A DNA stretch of 12,034 bases from Desulfobacterales bacterium (lineage in GTDB: Bacteria; Desulfobacterota; Desulfobulbia; Desulfobulbales; BM004). Positions 1 to 6,210 of this stretch are shown piece by piece. Location of the stretch: the NCBI GenBank assembly GCA_030621655.1, contig JAUXHH010000031.1, forward strand, positions 1-12,034. The letters are read 5' to 3'. Position numbers and translations under genes: made by a program. Numbering within the stretch: the first letter of the stretch is position 1; every line of letters begins with the position of its first letter. The notes under the pieces were generated by a model that searched no databases, was not told where the DNA came from, and worked only from the letters and a program-made list of their open reading frames with translations.

Positions 1-53
1 GGAGGATCTTGTTGGATAAAGCAAAGCCTTTAATTAAAAAGGCTGGACAATAA

Positions 54-127
54 GAGCCGGATGACGGGAGACTGTCACGTCCGATTCTGTGAGAGCCTGG
101 GGGTGAGATTCCCCCGGGCTACTCGAC
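54..127 (+). mobile_element. 3' end of a group II intron (domains V and VI)
   Basis: Bases 54-87 fold as domain V. The lower stem 54-61/80-87 carries the AGC catalytic triad at 55-57, there is a two-base CG bulge at 78-79, and the upper stem 62-67/72-77 is closed by a GAGA (GNRA-type) tetraloop. Bases 91-124 fold as domain VI: GAG/CTC base, a single bulged A at 121 as the probable branch point, then a ten-pair stem 94-103/111-120. The sequence CTACTCGAC at 119-127 is a typical bacterial intron 3' end, so I place the splice site near 127, seven bases counting from the bulged A. Bases 1-53 are probably the tail of domain IV; the reverse transcriptase would lie to the left. One defect is visible: triad base C57 faces A84 instead of the usual G. 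The fold is read directly; the exact splice position is inferred. Confidence 0.87.
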
Positions 128-301
128 TCTTGACTTTTTGTTGAATGCCTAATAGTCAACATTGCCAGTGGGCATCTTAACTCGGTTTGAGATGACAAAG
201 AGTTAACATTGTGGCAAGCTGACTTTATAGTGCAGTACTAACTACAATCAAATCCCCATCGCAACCAAGAGTTGATTAACACCAATAATAAGGATGTCCC
301 G

Positions 302-2173
302 GTGTCTAGCTTGGCCAAAGTCATAGCCGTCCTTTACAGAGACGTGTCGAGAGTCCTGCGGAAAAGCATCGGACAGATATTCATAACACACCTTGTCTAT
401 GTGGCACTTGGTGTGGCCCTGTTCACCCCGTTGGTGGGGATTATCGGCCAGTTCCTGCTGAGTATATCCGGCCAATCCGTACTCTCCGACCTGGATATTG
501 CATATTTTTTCCTGACACCATTCGGGATGGCAGCGCTGATATTGTTTGCCGCTTTGCTGATGACCATCCTTGTGTTTGAACTGGCATCCTTGATGGCTAT
601 CAGTGCCGGAAGCGTCCAGGGACTCCACATCGGTATTATGTCCGCACTGTATTTCACTGCCAGGCGGGCGAGAAGAATCTTCTTATTTGCAATCCGGCTG
701 GTTATACGGGTGCTGGTAATTATCCTGCCATTTCTCGCTGTCGGCGTTGCTATCGCCTGGTTTTTGATTACAGACTATGACATCAATTATTACCTAAGCG
801 AAAAACCACCAGTGTTCCTGGTTGCAGTCGTAGTCATCGGGCTGCTGCTGCTGACGATGTTCACAGTGCTGATTCGCAAGCTCCTTGCCTGGTCGGTTGC
901 ACTTACCCTTGTCCTGTTTACTGGCGTGTCTCCAGCCCGTTCCTTTATTGAGAGTGAGAACCTCACCCAGGGGCACAAGCGGTTATTCTTAATGGCACTC
1001 GGAATCTGGGCGTTGGCAGCACTGCTGCTTGGTGCGGTTTTGCTGGGCAGTGTTCAATTCCTGGGTGCGAGACTGGCGCCCTTGTTCTTCGATTCAATCA
1101 ACTGGCTGGTACTCGTGCTGGGGGGGCTCGTGGCGTTGTTGTCACTTGGCAATTTCCTGATCTCGACACTTACCTCGGGCACCTTTGCCTGTCTTTTGGT
1201 GGTATTATATGAACACTATGGACCTGATATAAAAGCAAGCGATCTTGCAGATAGCAAGCAGGGACGGCGATGGCGTATGACTGCCCCACGGTTCGCCCTG
1301 CTCCTGATCGGGGGCACAGTGGTTGCCGTTCTTTTCGGGACCTGGCTAATGAATGACATCCAGACACATGATGATGTCGCGGTCATCGCTCATCGCGGGG
1401 CTGCCGGTAAGGCACCTGAGAATACACTCGCCTCCGTACGCCAAGCCATGGAGGATGGTGCAGACTGGATCGAGATTGATGTCCAGGAGTCGATCGATGG
1501 TGAAGTTGTGGTGATCCATGATAGCGATTTTATGAAGCTTGCAGGCTTGGACCTAAAGGTCTGGGACAGCACCCTGAAGGAGTTGCGGGAAATCGATGTC
1601 GGGAGCTGGTTCGGCCCGGAGTTCTCAGTTGAACGGGTGCCGACCCTGGCCAAGGTGCTGGAGGAAACACGAGGCCAGGCCCGTGTTCTCATCGAGCTTA
1701 AGTACTATGGACATGACCAGCAGCTGGAACAGCGGGTTGTGGACATCGTTGAAGAGGCCGGCATGGTTGACGATGTTGCCATCATGTCGTTAAAGCACAG
1801 CGGCATCAAGAAGTTCCACACACTTCGACCGGATTGGGTTGTTGGATTGCTGTCCTCCAAAGCGATCGGCAACCTGTTTGATCTGGACGTGGATTTTTTT
1901 GCGGTCAATATGGGAATGGCGACGCCTGGCTTTATCCGTAGCGCACAGTTGGCCGATAAGCAGGTGTTTGTCTGGACCGTAAATGACCTGGTTTCCATGT
2001 CTCGTATGATGTCGCTGGGTGTAGACGGCATTATTACCGATGAACCGGAATTGGCCCGTAACGTGCTTGCCGATCGCTCCAAACTGAGTTCGATTGAGCG
2101 ATTGTTGATACACACTGCTGTGCGGTTAGGCGAACCGATTCCGCAGCGAATATACCGTGATCAATCGCCCTGA
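302..2173 (+). CDS. membrane-anchored glycerophosphodiester phosphodiesterase
   Basis: Hydrolyses glycerophosphodiesters to glycerol-3-phosphate and an alcohol; the N-terminal half fixes it in the cytoplasmic membrane. From the GTG start (623 residues), roughly 1-355 contain eight or nine hydrophobic segments, matching the membrane domain that precedes some GDPD enzymes. The catalytic GDPD domain spans about 360-605. Key residues are present: VIAHRG (H364, R365), PENT (E373, N374), EID (E391, D393), HD (H406, D407) and the closing GIITDEP. Start choice: GTG 302 has AAGGA at 290-294, seven bases upstream. An in-frame TTG at 272 would add ten residues but lacks a spaced ribosome site; a stop at 239-241 bounds the frame. 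The gene looks more GC-rich than those to the right (about 55% in one 60-base line sampled, against 43-50% in two rny lines), and lies between an intron end and a pseudogene, suggesting transfer. Substrate is unknown. Confidence 0.9.
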   Translation: MSSLAKVIAVLYRDVSRVLRKSIGQIFITHLVYVALGVALFTPLVGIIGQFLLSISGQSVLSDLDIAYFFLTPFGMAALILFAALLMTILVFELASLMAISAGSVQGLHIGIMSALYFTARRARRIFLFAIRLVIRVLVIILPFLAVGVAIAWFLITDYDINYYLSEKPPVFLVAVVVIGLLLLTMFTVLIRKLLAWSVALTLVLFTGVSPARSFIESENLTQGHKRLFLMALGIWALAALLLGAVLLGSVQFLGARLAPLFFDSINWLVLVLGGLVALLSLGNFLISTLTSGTFACLLVVLYEHYGPDIKASDLADSKQGRRWRMTAPRFALLLIGGTVVAVLFGTWLMNDIQTHDDVAVIAHRGAAGKAPENTLASVRQAMEDGADWIEIDVQESIDGEVVVIHDSDFMKLAGLDLKVWDSTLKELREIDVGSWFGPEFSVERVPTLAKVLEETRGQARVLIELKYYGHDQQLEQRVVDIVEEAGMVDDVAIMSLKHSGIKKFHTLRPDWVVGLLSSKAIGNLFDLDVDFFAVNMGMATPGFIRSAQLADKQVFVWTVNDLVSMSRMMSLGVDGIITDEPELARNVLADRSKLSSIERLLIHTAVRLGEPIPQRIYRDQSP

Positions 2174-2184
2174 GGCTCAATACT

Positions 2185-2664
2185 ATGAACAAAAAAAACA
2201 AAAAAGATTTTGGCCCTGTCAAACGGTGAAATAAGCTGGCAGGGGGTAATATTTGACGGCGCTGGCGAGGCAAAAATCGACCTGCTGCCGGAAAGCCGTT
2301 TTTTGACCGAGTTGAACAGCCGGCCTCATCCTGAGGATATTGACATGTTCATTATTGCCGGTATATCCAGCCCCTGGCAGGAAGATGATATTAAACGCAT
2401 GGTTGACGATATAGGCCAAAAGTGCCTGAAGATCAGCAAAAACTGGTTGATGATATTGGTGAATACATGATTTTAATGACCCATGGCTTGGGAGACGGAC
2501 TGGTGACCGTTGAATCAGCCAGGCTGGAAGGGATTCCCCTCCGGACCGTCGAAGGCACGCATTTGTCAATGATTCGAAATATCACCACCAGCAGCAGACG
2601 CATCCCTCCTGCTGTACCGATCATTATTGGATACTTGAAAAAAGGTGATAAACAGGAGCCTTAG
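2185..2664 (+). pseudogene. decayed alpha/beta-hydrolase (lipase) remnant
   Basis: Three reading frames must be joined to read one protein. ATG 2185 opens MNKKNKKDFGPVKR and stops at 2227-2229. A second frame from about 2210 carries a stretch with FLTELNSRP and FIIAGI. A third frame from about 2425 carries GDGLVTVESARLEGIP and EGTHLSMIRN and ends at 2662-2664. The order (FLxELNxRP, then GDG-VxxxSA-L-G, then HLSM) is that of the C-terminal part of secreted or cytoplasmic lipases, where the Asp and His of the catalytic triad lie. The nucleophile region (GxSxG) is absent, so most of the N-terminal half is deleted. The second frame break sits at an A run around 2417-2421: adding one A would join DDIGQ to VPEDQQKLVDDIGEY. 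It follows the phosphodiesterase by 11 bases and may once have formed a lipid-degrading pair with it. Family assignment is from motif memory only. Confidence 0.6.
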
Positions 2665-2768
2665 TCATTTTTTATTCTTCAAGGCATATTTTGAAGATAC
2701 AATTGAAAGAATTTTCCGAAAAATATATCTGATATAGAAACATTGAAGTCGCTTATAGCACCAATAAA

Positions 2769-3221
2769 TTATGACATAACATAATATCCCAATGGTCCGT
2801 CAAAGGTTGATTTAGCGGAAATTTCAAATTCACCTCCAACGACTCCTGGGCGAACATTCCCGACAATAACATCGCGCCTGATTTCAGTTCGGTGCTCATC
2901 ACCCACTTTGAAAGTAGGTGCATCTACACAGGAAAATGCCAGGCCGGTCACAGAAATATCCAGAATGACAAGATTACACCTGCAGCCCTTTTGTGAATGA
3001 TTGAGATAGGTTCCTTTCAGATTTGTTCTTTTTCGCATCTTTTTACGGAATTCGAGAAAGACCTTAAAGTTTTTTTTGCACAAACATTTAACTTTAAGTT
3101 TATGTTTATAGCCTCTGAATTGACCCGACGAGATGACTTTTTGCTGGCCGCACTGTGGGCAATTTAATACAGCTGTATTGTCTGGCCTGACAAATGTTTT
3201 AGAGAATTCAGATCTTGGCAT
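2769..3221 (-). CDS. zinc-ribbon-like PilZ domain protein (probable c-di-GMP binder)
   Basis: 150 residues with no signal peptide or membrane segment, so cytoplasmic. Residues 21-48 hold CPQC and CLC, a zinc-ribbon-like set of four cysteines. The PilZ domain follows: RKKMR at 59-63 gives the RxxxR element and DISVTG at 88-93 gives DxSxxG, the two c-di-GMP-contacting motifs. The ending (GGEF, then LGYYVM) matches the last strand and helix of PilZ domains. PilZ proteins act as c-di-GMP receptors in motility, adhesion or polysaccharide control; the target here is unknown. The ATG at 3221 has AGGT (3232-3235 on the plus strand as ACCT) about ten bases upstream. It stands alone: convergent with the lipase remnant to the left, and separated from the next minus-strand gene by a terminator hairpin. 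Family is clear; role is inferred. Confidence 0.85.
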   Translation of the reverse strand: MPRSEFSKTFVRPDNTAVLNCPQCGQQKVISSGQFRGYKHKLKVKCLCKKNFKVFLEFRKKMRKRTNLKGTYLNHSQKGCRCNLVILDISVTGLAFSCVDAPTFKVGDEHRTEIRRDVIVGNVRPGVVGGEFEISAKSTFDGPLGYYVMS

Positions 3222-3402
3222 GGTCGCATTCTTACCTAACAGGCAAATGAAATTTAAGAATAGAAATTATTATTGTTTCAACATTTAGTGAATAGGGTTC
3301 GAAATATAAATGATGAGTGTAAAATAAATATATGCCAAAATTGCAAACCGTAAGATTTCGTTGCTGTCAATATATTCCCGGACGCTGTTATTGAGAACAA
3401 AG

Positions 3403-3436
3403 AAAGCCCGTTTCCGGGGGAACAGAAACGGGCTTT
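3403..3436 (-). terminator. strong hairpin terminator
   Basis: AAAGCCCGTTTC (3403-3414) and GAAACGGGCTTT (3425-3436) are perfect reverse complements: a 12-pair stem with a ten-base loop. On the minus strand the stem is followed by CTTTGTTCT, on the plus strand by TTGAGG, so the tail is modestly T-rich on the minus side. It could end transcription from the candidate RNA at 3445-3561 or the small gene at 3675-3809. The promoter of the PilZ gene must lie to its left. Confidence 0.75.
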
Positions 3437-3444
3437 TGAGGAGT

Positions 3445-3561
3445 AGGGCCCCTTAAGCTGTTTGACTTATTGGGTTGAGGATGGTCTGCATTTTATGGGG
3501 GTTGCAGTGAGCTGAGTTTCATCAAAGAGAGTCAATACAGCTAAGGAAGCAAGGGGGCCCT
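3445..3561 (-). ncRNA. candidate structured small RNA (long imperfect hairpin)
   Basis: The ends AGGGCCCCTT (3445-3454) and AAGGGGGCCCT (3551-3561) pair with one bulged G. Inside them AGCTGTTTGACT (3456-3467) pairs with AGTCAATACAGCT (3530-3542) with one bulged base, and CTGCA (3486-3490) pairs with TGCAG (3503-3507). That is over 20 nested pairs in 117 bases. Strand is ambiguous from the fold alone; I choose minus because the terminator at 3403-3436 follows directly in that direction, giving an RNA of about 165 bases. It could instead be the 3' untranslated end of the 44-residue gene, or a small inverted-repeat mobile element. The rest of the gene-free stretch 3222-3674 is AT-rich; I see no tRNA or convincing coding frame there. 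Sequence resemblance to a known RNA family was not recognised. Confidence 0.4.
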
Positions 3562-3674
3562 GTGGTGGTATTTAGAGTCTGTTTGTAGTCTCCTCCAGGG
3601 AGTTCGTCCGGATTGCATTTATGTGTAAGTGATGGGTTTCTGAAAAAAGAAACCGTAACCGGGACCAGGATAGA

Positions 3675-3809
3675 TTATTTAGCAATCATGCCAACGAGGA
3701 GAAATGCCAATATCCAGACATATGCAATAATTCCTGTTGCCATCATAATTTTGTCTATTACCTTGCTTGTCACGTCAGAGATTTTTGTAGAGTCTGAATT
3801 TGTCTGCAT
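3675..3809 (-). CDS. 44-residue single-pass membrane protein
   Basis: The frame starts at ATG (3807-3809 complement) and ends at TAA (3675-3677 complement). The first 20 residues are polar (MQTNSDSTKISDV, then KVIDK); residues about 21-43 form one continuous hydrophobic segment (IMMATGIIAYVWILAFLLVG) followed by MIAK. A good ribosome site, GGGGAG (3819-3824 complement), lies nine bases before the ATG, which is the main reason to believe it. Topology is probably N-terminus inside, by the lysines ahead of the segment, though the C-terminal lysine makes this weak. Nothing in the sequence tells its partner or role. A longer plus-strand frame overlaps it (3613-4035) but lacks a ribosome site and has an unlikely composition. 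The candidate RNA and a terminator lie downstream. Confidence 0.6.
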   Translation of the reverse strand: MQTNSDSTKISDVTSKVIDKIMMATGIIAYVWILAFLLVGMIAK

Positions 3810-3824
3810 ATTTTTGTACTCCCC

Positions 3825-4275
3825 ATTCAAAAAATGTCGTTTTCGGTTTTGCATTACCAGCTTCCTGGAAAAGCAAATTGCCTTATTGAATTTCAGTAAA
3901 AAAGGGAATCGTTACTTCATTAATAGCAAAAGGAATGCCAATTCTTGTTTAAAATTAGTATTGGCAGCAAAAAAAGTTTTCACCAGGGCGAAAAATCGAA
4001 GTAAATATATAAAATATTTAAATGATATTAGCTAAATAGATAGGTGGATAATTCCAGGGTAAGGAGAGTTTGTGAGTGGGGCTAGATGTAAAGGGAAGTG
4101 TTATTGGTGAAATTTTGAGGTGTCAATATACTACGTGTGTGTTTTTATTTGTAAACTAAATTTACAAAAGTAAAAAAGTTTACGAAACTAATGGGGTGAT
4201 AGAACAAAGCTGAAACAGCTAAAGTCATATGAAAGTCCAGATAGTTTTGTGGTGAATTGAGCAGAGGTGCTGGGG
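3825..4275. other. AT-rich gap between divergent genes
   Basis: About 450 bases with no convincing gene. It separates the minus-strand 44-residue gene from the plus-strand genes beginning at 4276, so it should hold both promoters, though I cannot fix either. It contains a perfect inverted repeat TGCCAAT (3936-3942) / ATTGGCA (3960-3966) and the palindromic cluster at 4148-4183 listed separately. Low complexity and runs of A and T make chance open frames common here. Confidence 0.5.
4148..4183 (+). promoter_or_regulatory. palindromic operator-like cluster
   Basis: TTTGTAAA (4148-4155) and TTTACAAA (4161-4168) are a perfect eight-base inverted repeat spaced by five. A further GTTTAC (4178-4183) is the inverse of GTAAAC (4151-4156). 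Spaced palindromes of this kind upstream of a gene resemble repressor operators such as those of TetR-type regulators, but the AT-rich setting raises the chance of coincidence. It lies about 90 bases before the truncated gene and the NUDIX gene. Confidence 0.3.
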
Positions 4276-4449
4276 ATGGCAGAGAGATTACAGATTAATT
4301 TTGAATATAACAGTATTGAGGACCGACTTCTCCTGCGTATATCTGAAAAGGAAAACCAGGGTGGAGGTGTTGAATACAGGTTCTGGCTTACCCGCCGGTT
4401 TGCCAACGTTTTCATAAAGGCAACTGATAAATTGAAATGTGAAAAATGA
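4276..4449 (+). pseudogene. 3'-truncated conserved hypothetical gene
   Basis: 57 residues from ATG 4276 (AGAGG at 4264-4268 is the ribosome site, seven bases away; an in-frame GTG at 4267 is less likely). It reads MAERLQINFEYN, then EDRLLLRISEKE, then EYRFWLTRRFANVF. From memory, RLLLRL...LWLTRRF marks the first third of a proteobacterial family of unknown function that is usually about 140-160 residues long. Here the frame stops after KLKCEK, so the C-terminal two thirds are missing and the NUDIX gene begins at once: its ATG shares bases with the TGA stop. Either the gene was cut by a deletion that joined it to the NUDIX gene, or the short product survives as a translated leader that couples ribosomes into the NUDIX frame. 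The family identity is recollection, not a search result. Confidence 0.5.
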
Positions 4450-4934
4450 TGTATTGTCCAATTGTAGGAACTCTCGGTTATATCCTTTCCAGGGACCACA
4501 GCAAGACCCTTTTAATTCATCGTAATTTACGTCAAAACGATCACCATTTGGATAAATATAATGGCCTTGGCGGCAAGATGCTCCCCAATGAAGATGTGGT
4601 GAGTTGCCTGCGCAGGGAAATCTATGAAGAGGCAGGTATAAAATGTGAAGAAATTCTTTTGAGAGGAACAATAAACTGGACCGGATTCGGGCCGGGAGGT
4701 GAAAATTGGCTGGGGTTTATTTTCAGGATTGACCGGTTCAGCGGCACCCCGTTTACTTCCAATGAAGAGGGGGCATTGAGTTGGGTGCCTATAGACAGTT
4801 TACATAAACTGCCCATGTGGGGAGGTGACCGCTATTTCCTGCCGCTGGTGTTTGATGATGATCCAAAAACGTTTCATGGATATATGCCTTACAGGGATGG
4901 TAGCCCCTTAAGTTGGGACTATGTACGTATCTAA
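4446..4934 (+). CDS. NUDIX hydrolase, MutT/8-oxo-dGTPase-like
   Basis: 162 residues, a usual single-domain length. A perfect NUDIX box spans residues 43-65: G43, E49, then R57-E58-I-Y-E61-E62-A-G64-I65, matching GX5EX7REUXEEXGU; these glutamates hold the catalytic magnesium. YNGLGGK before the box and WLGFIFRI, EGALSWVP and WGGDRYFLP after it resemble bacterial 8-oxo-dGTP diphosphatases of the MutT/MTH1 kind, which clean oxidised nucleotides from the pool. Substrate cannot be fixed from motifs; related proteins act on other nucleoside diphosphate derivatives. Start: ATG 4446 overlaps the stop of the preceding small frame (ATGA); ATG 4449 is an alternative. Neither has a good ribosome site, which suggests translational coupling to the upstream frame. 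Confidence 0.88.
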   Translation: MMYCPIVGTLGYILSRDHSKTLLIHRNLRQNDHHLDKYNGLGGKMLPNEDVVSCLRREIYEEAGIKCEEILLRGTINWTGFGPGGENWLGFIFRIDRFSGTPFTSNEEGALSWVPIDSLHKLPMWGGDRYFLPLVFDDDPKTFHGYMPYRDGSPLSWDYVRI

Positions 4935-5070
4935 TTCTACCAGGATATTGGCTGCAGCTGAATTGATGGAGGAGTGCCACAAACAGCTTGCTTTGTCATT
5001 CCTGCAGGGGTATGATTCTTCTAAAGCAGATAACGGCCACATTGTCCCTGTGGGCTGCAAATTCAGTTAA
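4921..5070 (+). CDS. possible 49-residue hypothetical protein
   Basis: An ATG at 4921 lies inside the last codons of the NUDIX gene in another frame and reads 49 residues to TAA 5068-5070. The product (MYVSNSTRILAAAELMEE, then KQLALSFLQGYDSSKADN) has ordinary soluble composition and an amphipathic first half. No spaced ribosome site is visible; ATG 4966 is a shorter option. I do not recognise it. It may be real, translationally coupled, a decayed gene end, or a chance frame in the 200-base gap before the next gene. Confidence 0.22.
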   Translation: MYVSNSTRILAAAELMEECHKQLALSFLQGYDSSKADNGHIVPVGCKFS

Positions 5071-5158
5071 ATTGTTGGCCCATGAATATTGAGTCGTCAT
5101 TGTTGAAAATTGCGAATATGAAAATATAATATTGTGAATGAAAGAGGACATTTCCAGC

Positions 5159-5497
5159 ATGGAACAGAGTGAAAATTTAAGGCGATTGGAGCAATTTGTT
5201 GAAAAGCTGATTGATAATCATAACCAGCTGAAAAATGAAAAGAGTGAATTGATGGCTCAGTTGCAGGAGAAACAGCAGGAAATTGTTGAACTGCAGGAAA
5301 CGGTCAAAAGTCTCCAGGGGGACAGGAGTGTCATGCATAACCAGGTCACCGGGTTGATAGATAGAATAGGTGAATGGGAAAAAATATTAGAAAAAGAGGG
5401 GACAGGACACAACAGCGATTCAAGGGAAGGAGAAGCCCGGAGTTTGTCAAAAGAGTCTTCGTCGCTGTTTACTATAGCAACAGAACAGCCGGTATAA
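5159..5497 (+). CDS. ZapB-like coiled-coil cell division protein
   Basis: 112 residues from ATG 5159. ATG 5138 would add seven residues, but AGAGGA at 5143-5148 is placed ten bases before 5159 and nothing suitable precedes 5138. Residues about 5-80 form one continuous coiled coil (LRRLEQFVEKLIDN, then LKNEKSELMAQLQEK, then GLIDRIGEWEKI); the last 30 residues are polar and probably disordered. Position immediately before zapA and the coiled-coil make-up suggest a ZapB-type partner that, with ZapA, links the FtsZ ring to other division components. Coiled coils are poor evidence of homology, so the name rests mainly on synteny. No membrane segment. The gap to zapA is about 100 bases. Confidence 0.65.
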   Translation: MEQSENLRRLEQFVEKLIDNHNQLKNEKSELMAQLQEKQQEIVELQETVKSLQGDRSVMHNQVTGLIDRIGEWEKILEKEGTGHNSDSREGEARSLSKESSSLFTIATEQPV

Positions 5498-5600
5498 GTC
5501 TGTTTTGTGTAAAGTGATAGATATAGTCCGATTTGCTACCGTGATGTTGAAGGGGATTTATGCTAAGCTGTCCCGTGGAATTTAGTTAAAGGTGTTTTAA

Positions 5601-5960
5601 ATGGAACGATTGGTCAAATTTGAGGTTCTCGGCCAGGAATATCCATTGTACACTGATGCTCCTGAGGAAGATATTGAGGAAATTCTGCACTTGGTTAAAA
5701 TGCAGATTGAAAATCTTTCAAAGTCATCAAAAAGCCTGTTGCCGGCTAATAAGGTGGCAGTTTTAACCAGTCTTAATATGGCTGGAAAGTATGTGCGCCT
5801 GAAAAGGGATTTTGAGCAATACGAACAGCAAATGAGCGTACTCGTTGACCGATTAACCTCGGTCATTGAAAACTCGCTGCCCCCTGACAGTGAGATGCAA
5901 ACTGAGTTCAGCGAGACAGGTACTATAGAGAACGAATCAAGACTTGTTCAGAACGATTAA
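5601..5960 (+). CDS. zapA: cell division protein ZapA
   Basis: 119 residues. The N-terminal half is a standard ZapA head: VLGQEYPLYTDAPEEDIEEI, followed by helix LVKMQIENL, then NKVAVLTSLNMAGKYVRLKR leading into the long helix (FEQYEQQMSVLVDRL) that forms the tetrameric coiled coil. ZapA binds FtsZ in the cytoplasm and bundles its filaments at midcell. AAAGGTG sits about seven bases before ATG, a good ribosome site. The acidic C-terminal tail of about 25 residues is probably disordered. The gene lies between the ZapB-like gene and a probable 6S RNA, the arrangement seen beside zapA in many proteobacteria. Confidence 0.9.
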   Translation: MERLVKFEVLGQEYPLYTDAPEEDIEEILHLVKMQIENLSKSSKSLLPANKVAVLTSLNMAGKYVRLKRDFEQYEQQMSVLVDRLTSVIENSLPPDSEMQTEFSETGTIENESRLVQND

Positions 5961-5976
5961 AAGTGTTCTTATAAAC

Positions 5977-6008
5977 ACAGCAGAATTTCGGCATACGGAA
6001 ATTGCTGT
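5977..6008 (+). terminator. hairpin after zapA
   Basis: ACAGCA (5977-5982) pairs with TGCTGT (6003-6008). After a two-base bulge, ATTTC (5985-5989) pairs with GAAAT (5998-6002), leaving an eight-base loop. The stem is followed by TAAATTGAG, a weak T tract, so it is a plausible but imperfect terminator of the zapBA transcript. The same bases immediately precede the predicted 6S RNA. Confidence 0.4.
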
Positions 6009-6024
6009 TAAATTGAGTTGGAAG

Positions 6025-6210
6025 ATTTTCCCCTGCGCTGTTGGTGCTTAACAGGTTAAGTTTGAGCCAACTCTTAAAGATAGGGCGCCTCCTCTGTTTC
6101 TGGATAGAAAATCCGCAGAATTGCGGAATTACTAGAAGGGATTATGAGTATTGCCCACCTAGCGAAAGTTAGGTTCTATCTTTCTGTTGACACGGCAGGG
6201 TGGGGGATTT
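6025..6210 (+). ncRNA. ssrS: probable 6S RNA
   Basis: 6S RNA is a rod about 180 bases long that mimics open promoter DNA and sequesters sigma70 RNA polymerase. Three features support it here. It sits directly after zapA, the conserved position of ssrS. Its length is about 185 bases. It folds as one rod with a centred tip: the closing stem is CCCTGC (6031-6036) with GCAGGG (6195-6200); the inner stem is AAAGATAG (6076-6083) with CTATCTTT (6176-6183), plus a GGC/GCC extension; the apical hairpin is TCCGCA (6112-6117) with TGCGGA (6122-6127). Between closing and inner stems lies a large bubble whose 5' arm can form GTTGG...CCAAC. A GAAA-loop hairpin (6157-6174) branches on the 3' side. Exact ends are inferred. 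No covariance-model score could be run. Confidence 0.62.

Noticed and set aside
3..53. A short open frame ending in TAA immediately before intron domain V, possibly the end of the intron's reverse transcriptase
   Set aside because: Only 16 codons are visible and they show no recognisable maturase or endonuclease motif.
3290..3312. GGTTCGAAAT resembles a tRNA T-loop
   Set aside because: No matching acceptor, D or anticodon arms can be folded around it.
3332..3394. A 20-codon frame with three cysteines just before the 3403-3436 hairpin, resembling an attenuator leader peptide
   Set aside because: No ribosome site, and no biosynthetic gene follows on the plus strand for it to control.
3500..3516. 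GGTTGCAGTGAGCTGAG resembles part of a human Alu element
   Set aside because: Only about 17 bases match and the surroundings do not; coincidence rather than contamination.
3613..4035. Plus-strand open frame of 140 codons in the AT-rich zone
   Set aside because: No ribosome site, low-complexity composition, and it overlaps the better-supported 44-residue minus-strand gene with GGGGAG upstream.
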